Shown here in pieces: positions 48,438 through 57,200 of a DNA stretch of 64,000 nt. Within the stretch, counting starts at the first letter, position 1; every line of letters begins with the position of its first letter. The notes under the pieces were generated by a model that was not told the origin of the DNA, ran no database searches, and saw only the letters and a program-made list of their open reading frames with translations. The position numbers were made by a program, and so were the translations under genes. This stretch comes from Chitinophaga caeni. GTDB lineage: Bacteria > Bacteroidota > Bacteroidia > Chitinophagales > Chitinophagaceae. The stretch covers positions 4,411,001-4,475,000 of the forward strand of contig NZ_CP023777.1 in the NCBI RefSeq assembly GCF_002557795.1, in the 5' to 3' direction.

Positions 48438-49606
48438 TCCGATCCGTACTCAATATTTGCACCCGGGAATGGAAGCGTATCCTTACGCGTCCGGATCATT
48501 ATATCGTGTTAATATTGATGCCGCCATTGCTTTTCATTTTTTACGCGTTGATTTATCAAAACCAAAAGGCTTACGATCTGCCGGTAGTGATTTGGGATGA
48601 AGATCATTCCGCGTTAAGCAGGCAATTGACGTTTATGCTGGAGCAAACGGAAAGCATTCATATCACGGGACAGGTCAATGGCATGGAAGAGTTAAAAACA
48701 TTGATGCAAAAAGGAAAGATCTCCGGCGCGGTACATTTTCCGGCACGCATGGAACGCGATATTAAAAGCAGGCACCCGGTAACGATCCCCGTATTTACGA
48801 ATGCCTCGGCGCTCGTGCCAGGAAAATTGATTTATAGCGATGCGTCCACGGTATTGATCACTGCAGCTTCCGGCGTAATTTTGCAAAAATTCCAGAAGCT
48901 TGGCATGACGGAAGCCAAGGCCATGGCACTTGTTATGCCTATTCAACTGGATACTTACCGCTTGTATAACCCCGCCTATAATTACCAACAATACCTGGTA
49001 CCTGGCTTAATTACCGTGGCTTTACAAATGATGATCATCATGGTATCGGTACTCGCGATTAATACCGAATGGAACGAAGGAAGCATGCAAGAATTACACG
49101 GTTTATCAAATGGTAGCGCCGGTAATATCATCCTGGGAAAAACCTTGGCGCACTTGGGTATTTCTTGGATTAATTTCATACTCGTGGTTGGCATCCTCTT
49201 TCCATACTTTAACTTGAGCAGAAGCGGACATCATTTAGAATTATTTATCCTCTTCAACTTCCTCTCCTTAGCTTGTACCGGGATCGGTTTCATGATCTCC
49301 GTTTTAGCACAAGACACGATGCTGGCAGCCGACGTGGGCTTGTTTTACACATCGCCGGCATTCGTATTCAGCGGGTTTACATTCCCCCGTTGGGCAATGC
49401 CTTGGTACGATCAATATTATGCGCAACTCATGCCTTATACCTCCTTCCTTGATGGCTTCTTCCAAGTATATTTCATGGGCTTGCCTTTGAGCTATGCCGG
49501 CATATATATGCTGAAAATGTCGTTATTCATCGGGTTCACATACTTTATCGCGGTTTTCTTCTTACAACAACGATTCAAAAAGCAACTGGCATATGCAGCA
49601 TCTTGA
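48434..49606 (+). CDS. ABC-2 type permease
   Basis: A 390-residue integral membrane protein of the ABC-2 (YbhR/YhhJ-like) family. It has one helix near the N-terminus (about 22-44), a large periplasmic domain (about 45-180), then five or six helices with the ABC-2 motif around GLITVALQMMIIMVSVLAI and a TFPRWAMPWYDQYYAQLMPYT loop. It starts within the HlyD gene stop (ATGA) and runs 14 nt into the next permease gene. It would pair with that permease to form the membrane pore. Confidence 0.87.
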   Translation: MIRSVLNICTREWKRILTRPDHYIVLILMPPLLFIFYALIYQNQKAYDLPVVIWDEDHSALSRQLTFMLEQTESIHITGQVNGMEELKTLMQKGKISGAVHFPARMERDIKSRHPVTIPVFTNASALVPGKLIYSDASTVLITAASGVILQKFQKLGMTEAKAMALVMPIQLDTYRLYNPAYNYQQYLVPGLITVALQMMIIMVSVLAINTEWNEGSMQELHGLSNGSAGNIILGKTLAHLGISWINFILVVGILFPYFNLSRSGHHLELFILFNFLSLACTGIGFMISVLAQDTMLAADVGLFYTSPAFVFSGFTFPRWAMPWYDQYYAQLMPYTSFLDGFFQVYFMGLPLSYAGIYMLKMSLFIGFTYFIAVFFLQQRFKKQLAYAAS

Positions 49607-50792
49607 ACATCATCATACTAATTCTTGGTGGGCGCTGCTCTTACGTGAGGCGCAACTGGTCGCAAAGGATCACAGTTTATTGTTGACCTTGTTGATAGCG
49701 CCTTTGCTCTACGCTTTTTTCTACGGGAGTATTTATTCCAACAAAGCAGAAGAACAAGTTCCGATTGACATAGTTGACAATGACCAAACAGGTTTATCCC
49801 ATACCTATATCCAGGAGCTACGTAACACCCAAATGGTTCAAATCCGGGCCCTGGTTCCCTTCGAAACGGCGCAGGAAAATATGTACAAGGGCATCACGCA
49901 AGGATACCTTTTGATTGAAAAAGGCTTGGAAAAGAAAGTTATGTCTTTACAAGGATCGAAAGTAGTGCTGGTTTTAAATGCCGCTAGGTTCTTACCCTCC
50001 AGTGACCTGCTACAGAATATTACAACCGTTACTTTAACCGTCGGTGCTGGCGTTCGATTACAATACAATCAAAAGCAAGGTATGAGCAGCGACATCTCGA
50101 TGCGGGAAGTTGCGCCGGTAAGTGTCGATTATCACCCCTTATTCAATCCGGGTAGCAATTACGGAACTTTTTTAATCCCGGGTTTACTGGCCCTAATATT
50201 ACAGCAAACGCTGCTCATAGGGCTGTCTGGCGGTGTTGCGGCAGAGCGCCAACATGGGCGGATAAAGGACTGGATTAATACTGCTAATGGCAATGTGTCA
50301 ACAGCCATTTGGGGTAAAGGTCTTTTCTACTTTATACTCTTCGGGATATACGGCTATTTCTTTATGAATGTCAATTACCGCGTGCTTGGATTCAGCGTAC
50401 TTGGGAACGGCTTAGAGTTGGGCGCCATGATTCTACTGTTCATCCTGACCTTGATACCCATGGGGATTTTTATCGGCTCTCTATTTAGATCACAATTATT
50501 ATGTACACAGGTAATGGCATTCTCCACATACCCCGTATTCCTGGTCACCGGTTATACTTGGCCCTTGCAAGAATTACCGGCGCCATTACAAGTAATATCA
50601 GCATTGTTGCCAACGACGCCATTTATTAACCTTTATACCGCGATCGTACAGCAAGGCGCGGGTATCAACGACAGGTTACCTTCCTTGGTACACTTATGCG
50701 CATTATGGGTAATGTACAGTTTTGTATGTATTTGGTGGCTAAGAAGGATCCGGGAAAGGGATTCCCACGTAAAATTAGCGGTAGGTGCATAG
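49593..50792 (+). CDS. ABC-2 type permease
   Basis: A 399-residue homologue of the preceding permease with the same layout: N-terminal helix (about 24-45), periplasmic domain, then a cluster of helices including PGLLALILQQTLLIGLSGGVA and a TYPVFLVTGYTWPLQELP loop. It overlaps the upstream gene by 14 nt, indicating strict coupling. No nucleotide-binding protein follows; the next gene is murI, 90 nt on. The cargo is unknown. Confidence 0.87.
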   Translation: MQHLEHHHTNSWWALLLREAQLVAKDHSLLLTLLIAPLLYAFFYGSIYSNKAEEQVPIDIVDNDQTGLSHTYIQELRNTQMVQIRALVPFETAQENMYKGITQGYLLIEKGLEKKVMSLQGSKVVLVLNAARFLPSSDLLQNITTVTLTVGAGVRLQYNQKQGMSSDISMREVAPVSVDYHPLFNPGSNYGTFLIPGLLALILQQTLLIGLSGGVAAERQHGRIKDWINTANGNVSTAIWGKGLFYFILFGIYGYFFMNVNYRVLGFSVLGNGLELGAMILLFILTLIPMGIFIGSLFRSQLLCTQVMAFSTYPVFLVTGYTWPLQELPAPLQVISALLPTTPFINLYTAIVQQGAGINDRLPSLVHLCALWVMYSFVCIWWLRRIRERDSHVKLAVGA

Positions 50793-50882
50793 CAGTACGC
50801 AAATAACTTTACGCCAACCATGAATTACCGGCAACAACGGATTCGATAAAAACCAGTAACTTGGGAACGGAAAATAAAAGAT

Positions 50883-51707
50883 ATGAAAGTACCAGGACCT
50901 ATAGGTGTATTTGATTCGGGATATGGCGGATTAACCGTATTAAAAGAATTTGTAAAAAGGCTGCCGACGTACGATTATTTATACCTGGGCGATAATGCGA
51001 GGGCACCCTACGGCACCCGTTCATTCGATACCGTTTACAATTACACGTTGGAATGTGTACGGCATTTATTTGATAGGGGCTGTGCATTGGTGATATTGGC
51101 TTGCAACACCGCTTCCGCGAAAGCATTGCGAAGCATCCAACAAAACGATCTACCGAAAATGGATGCAACAAAAAGGGTGCTGGGTGTAATCAGGCCAACT
51201 ACAGAGATTGTAGGTCGATACACCAAATCCGGGCACATCGGGATACTTGGCACGATGGGAACCGTTAATTCGGGCTCCTACCCGATCGAAATCAAGAAAT
51301 TTTCCCCCGGGGTAAGTGTAGCGCAACATGCTTGTCCGATGTGGGTTCCCCTGGTAGAAAATAATGAATGGAATCAACCCGGCGCAGATTATTTTGTAGA
51401 AAAAGATATACATAAACTGCTTGCAACAGATCCTTTAATCGATACTATTGTATTAGGATGTACGCATTATCCGCTATTGATGGAAAAGATCAGGCAATAT
51501 GTTCCCCGGGATACTCAAATTCTTAGCCAGGGGCCCATCGTAGCAGCGAGCCTGGAAGATTATTTACAGCGGCACAAGGAAATAGCGGTTTATTGCAGTG
51601 AAAATGGCACACGGCAGTTTTTAACAACCGACGACCCGGTTACATTCGATAGGCATGCGGCAATTTTTTTTGAAGATGGGGTGCAGTCCGAACATTTGGC
51701 ATTATGA
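50883..51707 (+). CDS. murI: glutamate racemase
   Basis: MurI makes D-glutamate for peptidoglycan. The 274-residue protein has IGVFDSGYGGLTVL at the N-terminus, Y-LGDNARAPYG, and both catalytic cysteines: C74 in ACNTAS and C193 in GCTHYP. Length and motifs are typical. The gene is separated from the exporter operon by 90 nt and followed by a ferritin gene after 56 nt. Confidence 0.95.
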   Translation: MKVPGPIGVFDSGYGGLTVLKEFVKRLPTYDYLYLGDNARAPYGTRSFDTVYNYTLECVRHLFDRGCALVILACNTASAKALRSIQQNDLPKMDATKRVLGVIRPTTEIVGRYTKSGHIGILGTMGTVNSGSYPIEIKKFSPGVSVAQHACPMWVPLVENNEWNQPGADYFVEKDIHKLLATDPLIDTIVLGCTHYPLLMEKIRQYVPRDTQILSQGPIVAASLEDYLQRHKEIAVYCSENGTRQFLTTDDPVTFDRHAAIFFEDGVQSEHLAL

Positions 51708-51763
51708 TTTCATTATGCAAATTCAGCAGACTTTTTCTTACCTTTAAAATATAATTTTCATCT

Positions 51764-52273
51764 ATGCTGAGTCAAACTATCCAAGCCGCATTAAATACAC
51801 AGGTGAAGATGGAAGCTACCTCTTCACAAGCTTATTTAGCCATGGCCTCCTGGGCCGATATTCAACCGGGGTTGACAGGTATCACCTCTTTCTTCTACAA
51901 GCAATCAGAAGAAGAAAGGGTGCACGAATTGAAATTGATTAAATATATCAACGAAAGGGGCGGATTTGCAGTGGTACCACCGTTAGAACAGCCAATTATC
52001 ACCTATCAATCGGTAAAACGGGTGTTCGAAGAGTTTCTAAGGCATGAAATACAGGTTTCCAATAGCATCAACGATCTGGTACACCAAGCTTTAGAAGAAA
52101 AAGATTACGCGACGCATAACTTCCTACAATGGTACGTTTCGGAACAAATAGAGGAAGAACGTCTCGCGAGAACATTAAATGACAAATTAGAAATGATTGG
52201 CGAAGACAAAAGTGGCTTGTATTTATTTGATAGGGATATCATGTTGTACAGGACACAGTTGAGCCAAGACTAG
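51764..52273 (+). CDS. ferritin
   Basis: A 169-residue non-haem ferritin that forms an iron-storage shell and oxidises Fe(II). Ferroxidase ligands are visible: E18 in KMEATSSQ, the SEEERVHELK motif near residues 47-56, and further Glu in the third and fourth helices. A TACCTTTA box (7 of 8 to the -7 consensus) lies at 51739-51746, and an intrinsic terminator follows, so the gene is probably monocistronic. Confidence 0.93.
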   Translation: MLSQTIQAALNTQVKMEATSSQAYLAMASWADIQPGLTGITSFFYKQSEEERVHELKLIKYINERGGFAVVPPLEQPIITYQSVKRVFEEFLRHEIQVSNSINDLVHQALEEKDYATHNFLQWYVSEQIEEERLARTLNDKLEMIGEDKSGLYLFDRDIMLYRTQLSQD

Positions 52274-52296
52274 CCAAGTTAACATTTTATATCAAG

Positions 52297-52326
52297 GGAC
52301 CGGGTATTGTTACCTGGTCCTTTTTT
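52297..52326 (+). terminator. intrinsic terminator of ferritin gene
   Basis: Ten-pair stem GGACCGGGTA/TACCTGGTCC (one G-T pair) with a four-base loop, then six T. Confidence 0.88.
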
Positions 52327-52412
52327 ATGCTGCTAACAATTAAGGCAGCATAGATAAAAATGTTCGTTGGATAAAACCCTATCTTTAATTCGAGCAACTT
52401 CCATTACTAATA

Positions 52413-52832
52413 ATGTATAAAATGGCAATTACTAAATTCCCCCGCTTCTTACTGGTACTGATTTTTACATTAACCATTTTAAAGATGAAAGCACAAGATC
52501 ATAATTTGATGGTACGTATTGCAGAAATAGAAATTTATCCTGAATATATTCAAGAATATGGCGATATCCTTCAAAAGGAAGCAGCGGCTTCCATCCAAAA
52601 AGAGCCGGGAGTCATTGCCATATTTCCAATGTTCGAAAAAAATCAACATCACCTAATTAAGATTGTGGAGATCTATGCCAATAAAGATGCCTATGAATCT
52701 CACCTCCAAACACCACACTTCCTGCATTACAAGACTGCTACTATGAAAATGGTAAAATCATTGAAACTGGTAGATATGGATGCCCTGGATACAAAAAGCA
52801 TGTCACTGCTATTCAAAAAAATGGCTAATTAA
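52413..52832 (+). CDS. exported ABM-domain (monooxygenase-like) protein
   Basis: A 139-residue protein with an N-terminal signal peptide ending at KAQ (about residue 29) and a mature ferredoxin-like domain resembling antibiotic biosynthesis monooxygenase/YgiN proteins: RIAEIEIYPEYIQEYGDIL, KEPGVIAIFPMFEK, YESHLQTPHFLHYK. Periplasmic ABM proteins occur widely in Bacteroidota; the reaction is not known. The ATG at 52413 or the one at 52422 could be the start. It lies just before the arsenic promoter but has no evident tie to it. Confidence 0.8.
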   Translation: MYKMAITKFPRFLLVLIFTLTILKMKAQDHNLMVRIAEIEIYPEYIQEYGDILQKEAAASIQKEPGVIAIFPMFEKNQHHLIKIVEIYANKDAYESHLQTPHFLHYKTATMKMVKSLKLVDMDALDTKSMSLLFKKMAN

Positions 52833-52837
52833 AAAAT

Positions 52838-52873
52838 TTTGCCGGGTTAAATCTTTTATCGTAATATTGCGAT
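52838..52873 (+). promoter_or_regulatory. ars operon promoter with overlapping ArsR-type operator
   Basis: TTTG (52838-52841), 20 nt, TAATATTG (52862-52869, one mismatch to TAnnTTTG) forms a good promoter. A 16-bp near-perfect palindrome, ATCGTAATATTGCGAT (52858-52873), covers the -7 box and ends at the base before the arsR ATG. A bound repressor would block polymerase. The transcript would start about at the ATG and be essentially leaderless. Confidence 0.6.
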
Positions 52874-53206
52874 ATGGGAACAACGAAGAGTGATTTATTT
52901 ACCAAGCAGCAGAACCAAATAGCCAATATGGCAAAAGCACTGGCCCACCCGGCCCGTATCGCTATATTGCAGTACCTGGTGAAGAAAAATGCTTGCGTGT
53001 GCGGAGATTTAGTTGAAGAACTGGGGCTTGCCCAGGCAACCACATCGCAACATTTAAAGGAACTCAAAAATGCAGGGATCATCCAAGGCTCCATAGAGGG
53101 CGCCAGCGTTTGCTATTGCATCAATCCCAAAGTTTGGAGCGGGTATAAAGATATATTCTCAGGTTTCTTCAAAGATGTTAGTCTTCCCGGTACAAAATGC
53201 TGTTAG
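52874..53206 (+). CDS. arsR: ArsR-family arsenic-responsive repressor
   Basis: A 110-residue winged-helix dimer that releases DNA on binding As(III) or Sb(III). The recognition region is ACVCGDLVEELGLAQATTSQHLKELKNAG (about residues 36-64). The paired cysteines in ACVCGDL sit in the helix that carries the metal site of classic ArsR (ELCVCDL). The protein ends in CC. It is the first gene of arsR-arsM-acr3-arsC. A palindrome directly upstream is the presumed operator. Confidence 0.92.
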   Translation: MGTTKSDLFTKQQNQIANMAKALAHPARIAILQYLVKKNACVCGDLVEELGLAQATTSQHLKELKNAGIIQGSIEGASVCYCINPKVWSGYKDIFSGFFKDVSLPGTKCC

Positions 53207-53225
53207 TATTTTTTTACAAAAAACC

Positions 53226-53241
53226 ATCGCAATATTGCAAT
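53226..53241 (+). promoter_or_regulatory. second, partial ArsR-type site before arsM
   Basis: ATCGCAATATTGCAAT repeats the palindrome upstream of arsR, with the right half-site degraded. It lies 21 nt before the arsM start, in the 55-nt gap between arsR and arsM. Confidence 0.45.
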
Positions 53242-53261
53242 TATACGATAAATAAATAGGT

Positions 53262-54107
53262 ATGTCTACAGATCAAGAAATCAAAGACATGGTAAAGCAG
53301 AAATACAGTGAAATTGCCTTGCAAGACAAAACGGAAAACCAGTCATCATGCTGTGGTTCCGGCTGCTGTTCTACCGAAGTATATAATATTATGAGCGACG
53401 ATTACACTGCGCTGAACGGCTACAACGCTGACGCGGATCTCGGCTTGGGATGCGGCCTGCCAACTGAATTTGCAAAGATTAAAAGTGGCGATACCGTGAT
53501 TGACCTTGGCAGCGGCGCGGGAAATGACTGTTTCATCGCCAGGCACGAAACTGGTGAAAGCGGCAAAGTAATAGGCATCGATTTTACCCCGGCCATGATT
53601 GAAAAAGCCCGGCAAAATACCGCGGTTCGCGGGTTCAATAACGTTGAATTCAGGTTAGGAGATATTGAGAAGATGCCCGTAACTTCAAATGCTTGCGATG
53701 TGGTGGTTAGTAATTGTGTATTGAACCTCGTTCCAAATAAAAACAATGTATTTAAAGAGATATTCCGCGTCTTAAAACCTGGTGGCCATTTTAGCATCTC
53801 GGATGTAGTTTTAGATGGCAATTTACCAGGAGGCATTCAACAAGCGGCCGAAATGTATGCTGGTTGCGTATCTGGCGCCATACAGAAACAGCGTTATTTA
53901 GAGCTGATTGCTGAAAACGGCTTTAGTAATATAAAAATTCAAAAAGAGAAAACCATCGTTATCCCGGATGATATTCTTTCAGGCTACCTTTCCTCCGAAG
54001 AGATTCATTCGTTCAAAAATACCGGTACCGGCATTTACAGCATAACGGTCTATGCAGAAAAACCGGCCACTGGTGCCGCTTGCTGCGCACCCGGTTGCTG
54101 CGACTAA
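53262..54107 (+). CDS. arsM: arsenite S-adenosylmethionine methyltransferase
   Basis: ArsM methylates As(III) with SAM to mono-, di- and trimethylated species, some volatile. The 281-residue protein has SAM motif I VIDLGSGAGNDCFIA near residue 76. The three cysteines matching those that bind As in characterised ArsM are C64 (GLGCGLP), C152 (SNCVLN) and C202 (YAGCVSG). Unusually, both ends carry a CCxxGCC motif (C30, C31, C35, C36 and C274, C275, C279, C280). It lies between arsR and acr3, with 55 and 20 nt gaps. Confidence 0.94.
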   Translation: MSTDQEIKDMVKQKYSEIALQDKTENQSSCCGSGCCSTEVYNIMSDDYTALNGYNADADLGLGCGLPTEFAKIKSGDTVIDLGSGAGNDCFIARHETGESGKVIGIDFTPAMIEKARQNTAVRGFNNVEFRLGDIEKMPVTSNACDVVVSNCVLNLVPNKNNVFKEIFRVLKPGGHFSISDVVLDGNLPGGIQQAAEMYAGCVSGAIQKQRYLELIAENGFSNIKIQKEKTIVIPDDILSGYLSSEEIHSFKNTGTGIYSITVYAEKPATGAACCAPGCCD

Positions 54108-54127
54108 CTTAAAACGGAAGAAAGATT

Positions 54128-55243
54128 ATGAGTTCGAACAACTGTGCTCCTGTAGCCGCTCCCAAACGCTTGGGTTTCCTCGACAGGTATTTAACCTTAT
54201 GGATATTCCTCGCTATGGCAGCAGGTATCGCGATTGGCTACTATATGCCAGCGGTACCGGGTTATATCAACAATATGTCAACAGGAACAACCAATATTCC
54301 GCTTGCTATAGGCTTGATATTGATGATGTACCCTCCATTGGCAAAAGTCCGCTATGAAAAAATGCGCGAAGTATTCAGGAATGTGAAAATATTAGGAGCT
54401 TCCCTACTTCTAAATTGGATCATAGGGCCAATCCTCATGTTTATCCTGGCTCTAGTCTTTTTACATGATTACCCCGGGTACATGACGGGCCTGATCTTGA
54501 TCGGGTTAGCACGTTGTATTGCCATGGTAATTGTTTGGAACGAGCTTGCAGGGGGCAGCAGGGAATACGCCGCGGGATTAGTTGCCTTAAATAGTATTTT
54601 CCAAGTACTGTTGTACAGCGCGTATGCCTATATATTCTTAACGATACTACCACCTTTATTCGGTATGCATGAAATGGTTATCGATATAACGATAGCAGAA
54701 ATCGCGAAAAGTGTTGCTATCTACCTGGGTATACCCTTTATCGCGGGCTTAGCCAGCCGTTTCATATTCATACGTATCTACGGTGAAAAGTGGTTCAGCG
54801 AAAGGTTCATACCGTTCATTTCGCCCATTACCTTGATGGCGCTGCTCTTTACCATTTTAGTAATGTTTAGTTTAAAAGGACAATTGATCGTAGAAATACC
54901 CTTGGACGTGGTACGCATCGCGGTGCCACTCGTGATTTACTTCACGGTGATGTTTATCTTCAGTTTCTTTATTGGTAAGGCATTAGGGGCAGATTATTCT
55001 AAAAATACCGCTATTGCATTCACGGCCACCGGAAACAATTTCGAGTTGGCAATTGCAGTATCGATCGGCATTTTTGGTATTAATAGCGAACAAGCATTTG
55101 CAGGGGTTATAGGACCGCTGGTAGAAGTTCCGGCATTAATTGCGCTAGTTAACCTGGCCCTTTGGTTTAAGAAAAAATTCTACCCGGAAAAGCTCAAGGC
55201 GCCAGCGGTACAAATTCAAAAAATTCAACCTGGAAAAAGATAA
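54128..55243 (+). CDS. acr3: Acr3-type arsenite efflux permease
   Basis: A 371-residue inner-membrane carrier with ten predicted helices that expels arsenite using the proton gradient. The family signature includes the essential cysteine at C130 in [16 protein letters not shown] and the glutamate in [13 protein letters not shown] near residue 320. It follows arsM by 20 nt and is followed by the arsenate reductase gene after 3 nt, so all belong to one operon. Confidence 0.95.
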   Translation: MSSNNCAPVAAPKRLGFLDRYLTLWIFLAMAAGIAIGYYMPAVPGYINNMSTGTTNIPLAIGLILMMYPPLAKVRYEKMREVFRNVKILGASLLLNWIIGPILMFILALVFLHDYPGYMTGLILIGLARCIAMVIVWNELAGGSREYAAGLVALNSIFQVLLYSAYAYIFLTILPPLFGMHEMVIDITIAEIAKSVAIYLGIPFIAGLASRFIFIRIYGEKWFSERFIPFISPITLMALLFTILVMFSLKGQLIVEIPLDVVRIAVPLVIYFTVMFIFSFFIGKALGADYSKNTAIAFTATGNNFELAIAVSIGIFGINSEQAFAGVIGPLVEVPALIALVNLALWFKKKFYPEKLKAPAVQIQKIQPGKR

Positions 55244-55246
55244 GCC

Positions 55247-55876
55247 ATGCAACTTTACCCTGAAATTATTGATTACCTGGAAAATGCAGAAAATGAAATA
55301 AACGGCATTTTACCTGGCAGGAAAAATGTACTTGATCTACTCGTTTCCTTCTTGCAAGAAAACATTAAACTAGGCTCCCCTTCCAGCTTACTGTTCATCT
55401 GCACCCATAATTCAAGGAGAAGCCACATGGCACAGTTGTTGGCCGCGGCTTCGATTGCTTACTACGGGTTGAAAGGCATTACAACTTATTCCGGGGGAAC
55501 CGAGGTCACCTCCTTTAATACCAATGCTATCAAAGCCTTGAAAAATGCCGGTTTTAAAATTGAAAGCCAGGAGAAAGGTGATAACCCGGTTTACGAAGTA
55601 AGCATGGGCAACCATATCCCCATTATACGTTCAAATTCGAAGAAATTTTCGAATGCGCCGAATCCTGCCTCCGGCTTCATCGCAATTATGACTTGTTCTT
55701 CTGCCGACGAAGGCTGCCCATTAGTACCCGGTTCAGCAACCAGGATATCTATCCCTTACGATGACCCGAAGTTAGCGGATGGCACCCCGCAACAAGACCT
55801 GGTCTACATGGAGCGCTGTAAAGAAATTGCCATCGAGATGCTGTATGTTTTTTCACGTGTTAGAATCTCCTGGTAG
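55247..55876 (+). CDS. arsC: arsenate reductase of the low-molecular-weight phosphatase (thioredoxin-coupled) type
   Basis: A 209-residue protein with a phosphatase loop C52-THNSR-R58 (CX5R) preceded by about 45 extra residues. C150 and C157 in TCSSADEGCP are seven apart, the same spacing as C82 and C89 of the plasmid pI258 ArsC, where three cysteines relay electrons to thioredoxin. This supports arsenate reduction over plain tyrosine phosphatase activity. It is the last recognisable gene of the ars operon; no terminator is seen after it. Confidence 0.87.
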   Translation: MQLYPEIIDYLENAENEINGILPGRKNVLDLLVSFLQENIKLGSPSSLLFICTHNSRRSHMAQLLAAASIAYYGLKGITTYSGGTEVTSFNTNAIKALKNAGFKIESQEKGDNPVYEVSMGNHIPIIRSNSKKFSNAPNPASGFIAIMTCSSADEGCPLVPGSATRISIPYDDPKLADGTPQQDLVYMERCKEIAIEMLYVFSRVRISW

Positions 55877-55921
55877 TTAGCTTAATCAAAAAATACCGTT
55901 AATTAAAAAATTGCGGTGACC

Positions 55922-56005
55922 ATGAGCAGGACAATAACTATTATTGGTATAGTTTTAGTTGCCGTTATATCAAACAATTTAGGCCTGGAATTGTCTATAT
56001 ATTAG
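55922..56005 (+). CDS. possible 27-residue membrane microprotein
   Basis: A short ATG frame, MSRTITIIGIVLVAVISNN followed by eight more residues, encodes one hydrophobic segment with a basic N-terminus. It begins 46 nt after the arsC stop on the same strand and could be translated from the ars mRNA. It may equally be chance; there is no homology or clear ribosome-binding evidence. Confidence 0.25.
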   Translation: MSRTITIIGIVLVAVISNNLGLELSIY

Positions 56006-56043
56006 CAAATAAATTCAATAACAGCAATAACCTTCACGCGTAT

Positions 56044-56673
56044 ATGAAACTATTCTTACTATACTGCTTTGTTTTGTTGAACTGGTTTCCCACGCATTTA
56101 GAAGAAAAATGGCAGCAGCAGTTAGCCGAAAGCTTAAAAACACTGGACCAATCAGGGGAATTGAAAACCTGGGAGCAGGAAACATTGAAATTACAGAAAC
56201 TTGCCGATGCGAACCCCAAGGAATGGCTATTGCAGTATTACGCTGCCTGGAGTAATATTCAAATGGCTTTCCAAGCCCCATCAACAGAGGCTTCGAAATT
56301 TTGCCAAACTGCCGAAGGCTACGTCGAAAATGCGCTTCAATTGCAACCATCCAATACGGAAACCTTAGTCCTGAAAGCATATTACCTCTCTGCCAAAATT
56401 AAAGTGGATCCAGCTACGGCTGTCGTAAACGGCCCAAGTAGCCAGAAATGGGCAGAAAAGGCTATCGAAGCCGATACTAATAATCCCCGGGCCTACCTGG
56501 TGAAAGCCTTGGTCGTTTACCATACGCCGGGTATTTTCGGTGGAGGAAAAAAGAAGGCGTTGGAGATATTTAATACGGCACAAGCGAAATTTAAAACATT
56601 TGTCCCATCATCTGATATTGCGCCGCGCTGGGGACAAAAAATACTGGATGTATCGATGAAGGAATATCAATAG
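56044..56673 (+). CDS. exported tetratricopeptide-like protein of unknown function
   Basis: A 209-residue protein with an N-terminal hydrophobic signal (about 1-16), then helical pairs rich in Ala, Lys and Glu that read as TPR-like repeats: YVENALQLQPSNTETLVLKAYYL, AEKAIEADTNNPRAYLVKALV, and a glycine-rich PGIFGGGKKKALEIF. Such proteins are usually scaffolds; no specific role is suggested by the neighbours. Its last 7 bases overlap the convergent acetyltransferase gene. Confidence 0.75.
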   Translation: MKLFLLYCFVLLNWFPTHLEEKWQQQLAESLKTLDQSGELKTWEQETLKLQKLADANPKEWLLQYYAAWSNIQMAFQAPSTEASKFCQTAEGYVENALQLQPSNTETLVLKAYYLSAKIKVDPATAVVNGPSSQKWAEKAIEADTNNPRAYLVKALVVYHTPGIFGGGKKKALEIFNTAQAKFKTFVPSSDIAPRWGQKILDVSMKEYQ

Positions 56674-57200
56674 AAATACTCGTAAACTTGTTGCCTAATC
56701 TGCCGGGCAAATTCTAGGAAACTTGGTTCATCAACCTCCCCGGGATAGGTCATTAAATGCATCGGGATTTCTTCTCCCCCTTTAACATAAGAAGGTTGAT
56801 GGTAATCGAAAGGCGCCAGGTGAAAACCCAGTTTTTTATAAAAGGTGATACGTTTTCGTGCAACTTCATCATACGGCTTCTCTACTTCCAGCACGATCGT
56901 ACCTTTCAACATCGCCATTAATAAAGTCATAACACGGTTACCGTAACCATAAGCTCTTAGCCTTCTATCTACCGCCAGGTGCTCGATATAAGCCCAATTC
57001 TCCCATTGCCAATACACAACGAAACCAACCATCAATTTAGCATCATTAAAAATAGCTAATTCCATACCGGGGACATTATTCAACATTTTGGGTAACATAT
57101 CAAATATTCTCCTCTCATGTATTGGAAAAGCTTCTTCATAAATTCTCTTTACTTCCAGCAATTGTTTATCGTCGGGATCTTTCAACAGGATGATTTGCAT
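56667..57200 (-). CDS. GNAT-family N-acetyltransferase
   Basis: A 177-residue acetyl-CoA-dependent acetyltransferase fold. IEHLAVDRRLRAYGYGNRVMTLLMA (about 80-104) corresponds to strand 4, the R/QxxGxG/A pyrophosphate loop (RAYGYG) and helix 3. The frame opens 40 codons further upstream at 57320, but the ATG at 57200 gives the usual GNAT N-terminus, and the extension looks non-coding. The substrate is unknown. Confidence 0.82.
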   Translation of the reverse strand: MQIILLKDPDDKQLLEVKRIYEEAFPIHERRIFDMLPKMLNNVPGMELAIFNDAKLMVGFVVYWQWENWAYIEHLAVDRRLRAYGYGNRVMTLLMAMLKGTIVLEVEKPYDEVARKRITFYKKLGFHLAPFDYHQPSYVKGGEEIPMHLMTYPGEVDEPSFLEFARQIRQQVYEYFY

